Source: Ustulina deusta
Lineage: Eukaryota > Ascomycota > Sordariomycetes > Xylariales > Xylariaceae
DNA: 64,000 nt
NCBI GenBank assembly: GCA_023159155.1
Contig: JAJNNX010000021.1
Location: forward strand, 558,001-622,000
Direction of reading: 5' to 3'
Of this stretch, positions 46,350 to 55,716 are shown in pieces. How positions within the stretch are numbered: the stretch's first letter is position 1; every line of letters begins with the position of its first letter. The position numbers were made by a program, and so were the translations under genes. Under the pieces are notes generated by a model. The model worked only from the letters and a program-made list of their open reading frames with translations. It had not been told where the DNA came from and searched no databases.

Positions 46350-47213
46350 ATGACTACAGAAGAAGAAAGAAAGAAGCTCAAGGCCGAGTTTGACTCGAAA
46401 CTGGGGCCAGATGCTTTCCATGAGGGCTGGGAATCGCTCCTCAAAGTTGACCCAGCATTCTTTTCTGCCAGCGTGTCACTAGCAAGTGTACCACGACGTA
46501 AATCCCACCTTCCGCGCAAGGAGCAGGCTCTCATATCCCTTGCCGTCGATTGCGCCGCAACGCATCTCTATGCACCCGGTATTCGTGAGCATGTCACATC
46601 TGCAGTGAAGGAGGGAGCCAGCAAAGATGAAATCCTTGAAGTTATCGAACTATCGAGCACGCTGGGAATACACGCGTGCAATATCGGGGTTCCACTTCTC
46701 GTCGAGGTGTTGAAGGAAGAAGGAAAATATCTGGAAGACATAACGCGACCGTTCAATGAGACACAGCAAGATCTGCAGTGGGAGTTTACGGAAAAGCGCG
46801 GGTATTGGCATACTTTCTGGGAGGATTTCTTGCGGCTTGATCCAGAATTCTTTGCGGCATATCTGGAGTTCTCAAGCTTGCCGTGGGTCAAGAATGTAAA
46901 TGGGACTGTTGGGCAGGGTAAAGGGGCGCTTGAGCCAAAGGTACTACCCCCTCTAGATCATATGGTCTCAGAACAACATTTAGACTGTCACTAACTCATT
47001 TATCAGTTGAAAGAGCTTGTATACTGCGCTTTCGATGCCGCTTCAACTCATCTTTACGTATCTGGACTGAAACTCCACATGCGGAATGCTCTTGGCTACG
47101 GCGCCACTCCCCAAGAGATAGTAGAGGTGTTAGAGATAGCGACGCTGCTGAGTTTGCACACAGGCCACGTAGCAGCGCCCATCATAGAGGAGCTGACAAG
47201 GATTTCTACTTGA
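46350..47213 (+). CDS. Two-domain carboxymuconolactone-decarboxylase-like protein
   Basis: Exons 46350-46940 and 47007-47213 give 265 residues. Two CMD/AhpD-fold repeats are visible. The first has KEQALISLAVDCAATHLYAPGIREHVTSA followed by GASKDEILEVIELSSTLGIH. The second has LKELVYCAFDAASTHLYVSGLKLHMRNALGYGAT followed by EIVEVLEIATLLSLHTG. CMD proteins either decarboxylate muconolactones or act as alkylhydroperoxidases through a CxxC pair; that pair is absent here, but each repeat keeps a Glu and a His (ATHLY...H) like the decarboxylase branch. The second exon begins with TTG, so it would be missed by ATG-only calling. It ends 73 bases from the end of the MFS gene on the other strand. Confidence 0.88.
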
Positions 47214-47286
47214 ACAGGGGACTACATTTAGTACTCTCAGGTACTGAGGTTTTGACTAGACACGGTCGTCCGTATTATAAAAATAT

Positions 47287-49203
47287 CTATATCTGATACT
47301 TGAAATCTGGATTTCTATCAGTATACTCCCCTTCAAGTATCACAGTCCCCTCGGCTAGTAATTTGTCTTTAGATGCCTGCCGCCTCTTGTATATCATCCA
47401 CACAATCCACCATCCGAGCCACGCGAGGCTTAAAGAACCTAGAGACCATGCATGGCCAAGAGTAAAAGCAGGACCAGCACCTGACTGATAGATCTGGCCC
47501 GCTATAACGCCACCGATATTAGTTAGGGCCAATTGAATGCCTAGACTAGCTGCGCGCTTCCCATCAGGGGCGCAGTTGACAGAGAGCCAGGTGCTATATA
47601 GTCGTTATCAGTTAGAAATATCTTTATCCACATTTCCACGCCAATATTATGCCCATATTACAAAAGGGGAGGGGGCGTGGGTATAATTAACTTACATGTT
47701 GCCGCCAGTACACAAGAAACAGGGAATGGCAATGAGATAGGTAGCAAAGTACCGTACCCCCGACGACACATCACAAAGCAGGATCACGTATCCAGCGATG
47801 CCAAATGGAGCGCATATCACCAACGGCAAGAAGCGAGCGCTGTATTTGTCAGATAGAACGGCGCCGATAGCGTAAACGAGGGATCCCCAAAGATTCACGG
47901 GGATGACTAGGTATTGCGCCTGTACAGTCGAGAAGTGAAATCCATCCTTAATAATGATGGGCAAAAAAGTGCTGAACCCTTTCACGAAAATTAGCATCCG
48001 CGAATGTGCTAAGTCAATTGTGCAGGCTTACCATAGAGCACGGTCACTACTGCTATCTGGATTACGGTGTGCACCCAGGTTTTTACATCTTGTGCAGCTT
48101 CTTTCACATCTTTTTTGGTGTAATGACCTGAGCCGCCGTTGTAGGTCTCCATTTCTTCGGCGCGCTTTCTCATGAGAGCTTTCTGCTCATCATTCAGGAA
48201 ATAGGCTGTCTCGTAGTCCCGAGGAAGGAGCACAACGCATAGGCCAGCGCAGATGACTGTGATTAGGCCCTCGAGGATATATAACCTATATCTCTTCATT
48301 ATTTAGTCCTGCAGTCAGAAATGGCGAAAGGATTTTATAACGCACCATCGCCACCCAGACATATTAGAAATCCCATCAAGATGGAACACAGCCCATGCTA
48401 GGAGTCCACCAAAGGCCCCGGCCAGTGCGGATGCAACTACAGCACATTGTCAGATGGCTTCTAGAGCAGATTGTATGTACCTAAAGAGAAACTTACTAAA
48501 CAGCAAAGCGATACGGACGCCTAGTTCCTCACGTTTATACCAGTTGCACAAACATAGGGTAATAGATGGGAATAGGCAGCCTTCGAAAACCCCGAGTAAG
48601 ATCCGAGTGACGACAAGTGAACCAAATGACCCGACAAACCCTGTAAATAGGGATATAAGGCCTGAAGGAAAGCAGTAGTCAGCCATGCTGATAAGCTTTC
48701 TAATAAAAAGAAAGAAAGAAAGAAAATTAATGTTCTCAATAGCGAAAGATCGAAATGTATCCTTACCCCAGCAGAGGGCAATAGCCGGAATGACTCGATG
48801 AAATTGAAGACGCTTAACTAAGAGGGACGTGGGAAACTCGGCGAGGATATAGAAAACATAGAAGACGGATACCGCAGTCTTCATAAATTGGTAGCAAGTT
48901 AGAAAGCTAAGGAGGGTCTAGGGAGAAGGTATCAAAATAAGAAATGCACACATTTAGCTGGTTACCCTTCAAATGAATGTCTCGCGTCATGCCTTGCGTT
49001 GCGGCGAACCCTATGTTTCCTCGGTCCAGATAGCTGATAAGGTTGAGGAACATCAGAATGGGCACTATGAAGAAGTCTAATCGACGGACGAGGGCTTTCT
49101 CCTTTCTGCGTCTCTCGTCGATCTCTTCCTGACTGCCATGCCCATCGTGGGCGAATTCACGGGACTCGATTTCGGGCTTTCCATTCAGATTATCGCTGGA
49201 CAT
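47287..49203 (-). CDS. MFS transporter, anion:cation symporter (Dal5/Tna1-like) family
   Basis: Seven exons were resolved: 49203-48952, 48878-48767, 48661-48497, 48436-48346, 48285-48032, 47978-47696 and 47593-47287. All phases close, giving 487 residues. The family marks are VRRLDFFIVPILMFLNLISY-LDRGNIG in helix 1, FYVFYILAEFPTSLLVKR, TRILLGVFEGCLFPSITLCL, GWRWLYILEGLITV, LPRDYETAYFLNDEQKAL, YGFSTFLPIIIKDGFH and NITWLSVNCAPDGKRAASLG. Members carry organic anions such as nicotinate, allantoate, vitamins or aromatic acids with protons at the plasma membrane. Several acceptors are AAG rather than CAG/TAG, but each has a CTAAC-like branch. Placement among catabolic enzymes suggests uptake of the cluster's substrate. 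Confidence 0.92.
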
Positions 49204-49980
49204 GATTTGTATCGTATGCGAAGAGCCAGAGGAGAAGTCATAGAAGGAATGAATTTTGATATACTCTCTCTCTCTTTGTTATGAGCAAAGAGTAGTAGTT
49301 GTAGTAGCTGAGGGGTAATGATAAAATTCCTCAGGCGGCACGATGCTTCCGTACCTAATAACGGACTACTGATGCGACGAACTTATCTAGAGCCACCGTT
49401 GACGCATAGGGACCTCATCACTGGCAATTATCATGGAATAGGTCGATTATTGTATTAATTACCATTTTATAAGCCCGTATGCTTCAGCTTTTGTGCAATA
49501 TTTGCTTTTGGCGTGTCACTTCCAATATGTTGTTGCAATGAGGAGAGTCCGGGGATAGTGTAGCCCCAAGTCCTGTTATCCGGGTCAGATTCGATCATCA
49601 GAATCCAGCCCTCACTGTTACTCTACATTTTCCGGCGATCATGCCCCATTCGTCGCCCAATATTCTCCATTTCCGATCCCTATTATTCGGTCCCCCAGAT
49701 ATACTCCAACTAGTCTAGATAGGCGCTGAAGCCTTCATTGAACAACCTAAAAGCCGAGCATTGTGCGGAGTCGGTAAGATGTGATGTAACTCTAGTATAA
49801 TCATCCATGGTCCCCTCACAGAGGCCCTTCTAGCTTCGCATTATATCACCCCGGGTGACTCGGTAGGAAGTTTTTGGAAAATCGTGCTACATTGATATGC
49901 TATAACATTACACAAAATCCAAGTCAACATACCCAACAACCCAAATTAGACATCGTCCATTTTTCAACTCCGCATTCAAA
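49204..49980. promoter_or_regulatory. Divergent promoter, MFS and CMD genes
   Basis: These 777 bases separate the starts of two divergent cluster genes. CTCTCTCTCT repeats lie near 49262-49275. No binding site was recognised with confidence. Confidence 0.4.
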
Positions 49981-50427
49981 ATGAGCACTGATCCGAAATT
50001 TGACGACCTCCACAAAAAACTCTTCGAAGAAGGTCTCAAAGTGCGCCGCAGCGTCGTTGGCGATGCCTATGTTGACCGCGCACTCGCCAATGGCTCGAGC
50101 GAATTCGCCCAACCTGGCCAGGACCTTGTCACGGAGTGGTGCTGGGGGTACGCATGGACGCGCCCGGGGCTCGAAAGGAAGCAGCGCAGCCTGCTGAACA
50201 TTGGCATGCTCATGGCGCTCAACCGTGCGCCCGAGTTGGCTGTGCACGTCAGGGGCGCTCGGAATAACGGCCTCTCCGAGCTCGAAATCAGGGAAGCTAT
50301 TCTTCATTGTACTACCTACTGCGGCGTCCCTGCCGGTGTCGATGCTATGAAGGTCGCGGAGAAAGTGCTGAATGAGATGGCGGAGAAGGGCGAAATGGCT
50401 AGGGAGCTAGGGAGCAAGGCGGCTTAG
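49981..50427 (+). CDS. Carboxymuconolactone decarboxylase family protein
   Basis: A single exon of 148 residues matches the bacterial PcaC length. [35 protein letters not shown] is the standard opening. It is followed by [39 protein letters not shown], the [19 protein letters not shown] helix with its conserved His, and [20 protein letters not shown]. In bacteria this family converts gamma-carboxymuconolactone to beta-ketoadipate enol-lactone. Fungi usually use a different muconate route, so the fungal copy probably works on another lactone or keto-acid. It is quite unlike the two-domain CMD protein at 46350, so the two are not recent duplicates. Confidence 0.93.
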   Translation: MSTDPKFDDLHKKLFEEGLKVRRSVVGDAYVDRALANGSSEFAQPGQDLVTEWCWGYAWTRPGLERKQRSLLNIGMLMALNRAPELAVHVRGARNNGLSELEIREAILHCTTYCGVPAGVDAMKVAEKVLNEMAEKGEMARELGSKAA

Positions 50428-50697
50428 TTTGGACAGATGGATGGAATTTATTTCGAGGTTGAAGGACCGTAAGACCTAGAAATGCCAATTTTTATGCGGG
50501 AATAATAATTAGATATTGATATAAGCTCATGTTGAGTTGAGGAGTTGCATCGGTTTGATGTACCTCTGTGAGTAAGCGGATATTCCTACCACTAGCCTAG
50601 TCATCTTATAAGGGTCATCTAGCAGATCCCATCAATCAAGAGAATTTAAACTCAGACGATCTGTGAGATTGAAATCAAATTGCGACTAATAAGCTGG

Positions 50698-51837
50698 TTA
50701 ATCCGGCAAAGTCATATCAATAACAAGTTTGCCACCCTCTCCCTTGTGATATTCAGCCACCAAATCATTCAACCTGGACAACGGAAACGTCTTCAACACT
50801 GCCTTGACCTCATGTTCTGCGGCGAACCGCAACACCGCCCTCGACGTTTTGTTGCTGCCTACGAGGCTACCCACGATAGATATATCCCGGAAGACAATGT
50901 CTCGAGCAGAGACATGGAATCCCCTTTCCGGAAACGACACCACAACACACCTGCCATGATTCCGTAACAGGCCCACGCCGTAGTCAAAGGCCTTCTGGCT
51001 CTCGGGCAGAATGATCACCGAGTCAAGTCCCATGTCTCCCCTATCATTCTTTCCGTCCTCTTTTCCAAGCTCGACAGCTATTTCGTCCGCATTCTCGACT
51101 CTCGCATCAACTATTCTCGCCGATGTTGCTAGATCGCGTGCTACTTTGAGTGGCGCATCCGCATTGTCGACGCCGACAACCTTGAGCCCCATCTTTGTAG
51201 CGAATTGGAGGCCCAAGTGTCCAAGCCCACCTCCGCAGCCGACGATGCCGACCCGCTGGCCAGGCTGGAGGGCGCAGCGCTGTAAAGCATTGTAAATGGT
51301 GACACCTGCGCACATGAGAACCGCCGTGTCAACGGCCGACAGGTTATCCGGAATGGGAGAAAGCTGGCGACTATCGACGACGGCATACTCTCTAAAGCCT
51401 CCATCACGGCTTATACCGTTGTTCAGAGCCTTGGAACAGTACACAGAGTACCCGGGTGGATCAGCGTCGGGGTCTTCTAGTGTTGGGCCAGCCGCGCATT
51501 CAAAACATTCGCCGCATGGCTGGAACGAGCGACCGGGGACGCCAACTCTATCCCCTATTCCGAAAGTCGTCGAAGAGTCATTTGACAACGCGACAACGGT
51601 GCCAGCGAATTCATGGCATCCTACGTGTGGGAGGCTTGGCGGATTGGGCTGCATCTGCCCTGCAGCGAGGACGGCATCGGTATGACAGTACGAGGCCGCA
51701 TCGACCTTAATGAGTATATCGTGTTGCGAGTCCAAGGCAGGGAGCGGTACAGAGCGGAGAACATAGGGGGTATTGAAAGCGTCCAAGAACTGGGCTCTCA
51801 TACGCTCAGGTAGACCAGGATGGCTAGTCGACGTCAT
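50698..51837 (-). CDS. Zinc-dependent alcohol dehydrogenase (MDR superfamily)
   Basis: A single exon of 379 residues. The catalytic zinc ligands are Cys51 (CHTD) and His75/Glu76 (GCHE). A structural zinc lobe has Cys108, Cys111 and Cys114 plus a later Cys in YSVYCSKA. GDRVGVPGRS, MCAGVTIYNAL and the Rossmann motif VGIVGCGGGLGHLGLQFA follow, then VVGVDNAD for cofactor selection (Asp suggests NAD). The C-terminal EHEVKAVLKTFPLSRLNDLV matches class I-like fungal ADHs. It oxidises an alcohol or reduces an aldehyde; substrate unknown. A 20-residue insert between Cys114 and the fourth cysteine (AAGPTLEDPDADPPGYSVYC) is somewhat longer than in yeast ADH1. The gene is convergent with the CMD gene at 49981 and divergent from the metallo-beta-lactamase gene. 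Confidence 0.93.
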   Translation of the reverse strand: MTSTSHPGLPERMRAQFLDAFNTPYVLRSVPLPALDSQHDILIKVDAASYCHTDAVLAAGQMQPNPPSLPHVGCHEFAGTVVALSNDSSTTFGIGDRVGVPGRSFQPCGECFECAAGPTLEDPDADPPGYSVYCSKALNNGISRDGGFREYAVVDSRQLSPIPDNLSAVDTAVLMCAGVTIYNALQRCALQPGQRVGIVGCGGGLGHLGLQFATKMGLKVVGVDNADAPLKVARDLATSARIVDARVENADEIAVELGKEDGKNDRGDMGLDSVIILPESQKAFDYGVGLLRNHGRCVVVSFPERGFHVSARDIVFRDISIVGSLVGSNKTSRAVLRFAAEHEVKAVLKTFPLSRLNDLVAEYHKGEGGKLVIDMTLPD

Positions 51838-52740
51838 TGTTGTTTCTTATGCGTGGTACTTCGTCATCCGAGGACTGTAGCTGATACCGATTCTTGAACA
51901 CGGTATCGAGGAGGTTGGAAATCCCAACCCAGCTAACCTAATTACTATTGCAAATTACAAATTACAATTTACGCTCCTCACCCTCTCGCTAGACATGCTA
52001 TAAACCCCAACTCTGGTTTCTCCCGGGGGGATAGGTACGTTTCTAAAAGGAGGGTGAGAATTCGATGGGTGGCGGCCCCCCCCCCCCCCCCCTCCTTGTT
52101 CGCCTTTTGCCGGTATCCTTACATTCTGTGTGCATGAAGTATCTTGTACCAGATTTAGTAATGTCGACCGCACATTCAGGCGCGTACACCGCCAAACAAC
52201 CAAGTCAACACTGGCGGAACAATCTGAAACCAGCTGGGACCCAAACTGGAGTGACGGGGCTTTATCTGCTCCGCTCGGGCGTCCAGCATTGCCTCCAATG
52301 TCAACGCGAACTCCAGCACGATTGGTGGTTGATGAACACCACAAGGCCTACCTGGATACGCGAGCCATCCTCACGATGGCTGAGGCAATCAGGTAAACCT
52401 ACCTATGGGGGTGAGCAAGGTTCCGATGATAATTTAGCTGTAACAGGCGTAGGGCTTCCAGGCTTCTGTTTCGAATGATGCTCTACCTGACGGTCTAGAC
52501 TGGCTATCAGGCAGCGAACACGACCCCGCGTTGTCAGATGATAAAAATCGTGGGTAGGAAAGATATTTTAATAATATCTTTCCTATCTTATGTCTGCTAT
52601 CGTAGTACACTTCTTCAAGTCGACTTCAAGCCTTGACCTTGCCTCCCATATTTTAGACTCACATCGAGGACGTACTCACTCTAGCCCCCCCCTCCCCCCC
52701 CAGTCCATAACACCGAACCATCGGCATCCATCTTGCGGTC
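51838..52740. promoter_or_regulatory. Divergent promoter with 13-bp perfect palindrome
   Basis: This region separates the ADH and metallo-beta-lactamase starts. It includes a run of 17 C residues (52076-52092) and a perfect inverted repeat at 52555-52585: TAGGAAAGATATT, five-base TTAAT spacer, then its complement. The palindrome ends 155 bases before the metallo-beta-lactamase ATG. ORFs here are spurious. Confidence 0.5.
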
Positions 52741-53950
52741 ATGGCAATAGTTACCGAGTCAGAAAACCCCGTCTACGTGACTGTTTCGGCTCTAGACGCT
52801 GGACATAGTAGGTAAACCCCTGTATCGTTGCGCTCATTCTAGCAAATGTCTGCGAGTAAAAAAGGCCTCGCGATCGGGCTATCACCGTGTCTTGACAAGT
52901 TTTCACGTTCTAAAGCACCCGGGTATTGCGGCTCGACATGGTAATAACTAACTTGGGAGCGGCACAGTAACACTACCCGATTGTCTCTTCGTCACCGGAG
53001 CGGATCCAAAAGCGCGCACCACCGTCCCGTCGCTGTCGTTCCTCATCCAGCACCCTTCGCCGCCGGCCTCTCGCAGCGGAAACGTGACAAATCTCCTCTT
53101 CGACCTCGGCGTCAAGCGCGACCTCTCAGGCTACGCCCCCGCAATACGACCACATATAACTACCCGACAGCCTGTCATCATCGATCCGGACTGCAGCGCG
53201 AGCCTTCGCAGGGGCGTCCGCAACGAGGATAGGGATCAAGCACTCCTCAAGCCCGAGAAGGAAGTAGATTTCGTTATCCTCAGCCATGTGCACTGGGACC
53301 ACGTCGGCACGCCCTCGGATTTTCCCAGCGCGACCTTCGTCGTGGGCTCCGGCACCTTGGACCTCTTGGAGCATGGTGCCGTGCCACACTACCCCCCAGA
53401 GCTGTTCAACACCGACGAACTCCCAGCTTCCCGCACCATCGAGCTCCCGCCGACGCCTCGCCGAGACCGCGAATTCCGAGAATATTACGCTGGGCCGACC
53501 ACGCCAGTGCACACGCCTGCCCCTGTCGAGACGCGGGCCAAGCTGCCGGCCGTGGCACATGAGTGGTCCTGGAAGCCCTTTTCTGGGTTCCCTCGCACCA
53601 TCGACTTCTTTGGGGATAGGAGCGTCTACGTCATCGACAGCCCCGGACACGTCCACGGACACGTGAATCTGCTCGTGCGTATCAGCGCGAAGAAGTACGT
53701 CTATCTGGGGGGTGACTGCTGCCACGACACCAGGATCTTGAGCGGAGAAAAGGGCATTGCCGAGTATGACGACGGCCGCGGCGGGCTGAGGAGCGTACAT
53801 GTGAACACCGGGTTGGCCAGGGATACATTGGCCAAGATCAACGAAGGTGTGAGCCAGCTGCGGAGAGATATGGTTGTCGAGGTCGTGCTCGCGCATGACA
53901 GGGGGTGGAGGGAGCAGAACAGGCATCGATTCTGGCCGGATAAGCTCTAG
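52741..53950 (+). CDS. Metallo-beta-lactamase-fold hydrolase (lactonase-like)
   Basis: Exons 52741-52807 and 52968-53950 give 349 residues. The short first exon codes MAIVTESENPVYVTVSALDAGH; joining through a CTAAC branch and CACAG acceptor gives ALDAGHITLPDCLFV, the common start of this subfamily. The metal site is HVHWDH at residues 129-134, with SPGHVHGHVNLL and YLGGDCCHD supplying further ligands. Members of this branch hydrolyse lactones (including N-acyl homoserine lactones) or lactams; beta-lactamase activity itself is unlikely. There is no signal peptide, so it should be cytosolic. Its place beside a CMD protein, two dehydrogenases and an anion transporter suggests ring-opening of a lactone or lactam during catabolism, by inference. 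Confidence 0.9.
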
Positions 53951-54576
53951 GCAGGTTTTTCTTGGGTGTCCAGCCGGGATACTACGAACCCATGCCCCCT
54001 CGGGCTTTTTTTTTTTTTTTTTTGCGCCTCTTGTAGATGTGAGAGCCTATACACTAGAAGAAATTACTGCCCCCCTGCGCGATTGGCACTCACATCGTAA
54101 GTTTTTGCCCGTCATCGTAAGTTTTCTGCGCGCGGATCTGCAACCCTCGCGCGGGGGAGCATCCAGTCTCCAAGTCGCGGCAGTTCAGGTCCTCGAGGGT
54201 CACGCAATATCCGGAATAGCCATCTTCGGGGGGGTCAATTGGAGGGACGCGATCTTCCGTCGAAAACTCTGAGTGATGAATCACAGACGAAGAATGGCCT
54301 GAAACAAGCTGAATATGCAACATGTTGCTTATCGCGTGTGTGCGAGCATACACTGCGCTCCAAAGCAGCCGTGGTATTATTATTATTATTCGAGAGTGCA
54401 GACTCCGAGTGGCTTTCAACAACACCAAGCGTGCAGCAGATGCGAAATTTTTCTTTGCTATCCCGTTCTCCTCGACAGGTTTTTATAAGTTCATATAATA
54501 GATTAGATATATCTCACCAGTCCGTCAATCCTACACCGTGAAGAGGGCAGGTAAACAAGTAACTACATCAGTCGCC
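53951..54576. other. Intergenic spacer before the HIBADH-like gene
   Basis: There is a run of 18 T (54006-54023) and a TTATTATTATTATT patch near 54375. No gene is visible. The last part is the promoter of the next gene. Confidence 0.5.
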
Positions 54577-55716
54577 ATGCCTTCTTCCATCGCCATGCAC
54601 GCTTCCCCCGCCAACACCGTAGCCTTCATCGGTAAGACACTCGCGCATGGCAGAATAGTAGAAGCGCTAAGGAATCTTTACCCTAGGGATTGGCGTAATG
54701 GGGTATCCTATGGCGTGGAACCTTCTCAGAGGGTTAGGGCCAGAAAAGACTCTTCTCATATGCGATGTGGAAGCAGAAGCGCTGGGCCGCTTCTGGGAAG
54801 AATCACACGGGCAATACCGTGTTGAGATCGTTAGTAACGGGTTTAAGGCGGCAAAAGAAGCGGTAAGATTGCCCTCACACATCGCCCTATGAAGGCAGCC
54901 ATACCATACTTACAACACAAGGACACCATCATTACGATGCTTCCCGGATCAGATGCCGTCAGATCCGTGTATCTGGATCCGGAAACTGGTATTCTCGCCG
55001 GCGCCGTCGCAGCAGCAGCAGCGGCAGGCTCACCGTCACCCAAGCTCCTGATAGAATGCGGCACGATAGAAATCGACACCATCCTCGACATTTTTAGAGT
55101 CACCCAATCAATCAGCACGTCGCGATTGAATGGGACCCTCACATTTGTGGATGCGCCCGTCTCAGGCGGTCCCGCGGCGGCTGAGGCCGGCACATTGACC
55201 TTCATGGTTGGCTGCCCGCCGGATATCAGAGAGACCATCCTTCCCGTCGTGAAATCGTATCTGAAGCATATGGGCAAGGGCAAGGAGCCGTTTGTGTGCG
55301 GCGATATCGGGGCTGGCACTGCGTTCAAGGTCATCAACAATTATCTCAGCGCAATCACGTCGCTCGCCGCGTCTGAGGCTCTCAATATAGGGGTGAAAGC
55401 TGGTCTGGATCCGAAGCTCCTGACTGACGTCATCAACGCCAGTGGAGGACAATGTTGGGTTACAAGTCATAGCAACCCGGTACCGGGAGTGCAGGAGAAC
55501 GTCCCGAGTAGTAACGAGTACGATGGTGGATTCAGAATCGAGCTTTGTGCTAAGGTGCTGGAGATGGGAAGTAGGTTGGCCAGGAGTGTAAGTGCCAGAA
55601 CCGTTCTAGACCAGCCAACGCTGGAAGCTTTCCAGGAGGCTATGGCGGACGACAGATATCATGGGAAGGATGCGAGGGTAGTTTACAAGTGGTTGAGTGA
55701 GAGTTACATACATTAG
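54577..55716 (+). CDS. 3-hydroxyisobutyrate dehydrogenase-like beta-hydroxyacid dehydrogenase
   Basis: Three exons (54577-54631, 54687-54862, 54922-55716) give 341 residues. The N-terminal Rossmann motif is VAFIGIGVMGYPMAWNL, completed across the first intron. The substrate motif FVDAPVSGGPAAAEAGTLTF and the catalytic-Lys helix GAGTAFKVINNYLSAI are both present, with ASEALNIGVKAGLD after them. The second junction is less sure: I chose donor 54863 and acceptor AAG at 54919-54921 (59-base intron), giving KEADTIITMLPG. An alternative acceptor would leave only a 32-base intron, which is too short. Family members oxidise 3-hydroxyisobutyrate (valine catabolism), tartronate semialdehyde or related acids with NAD(P). 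It ends the apparent catabolic cluster. Confidence 0.88.
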
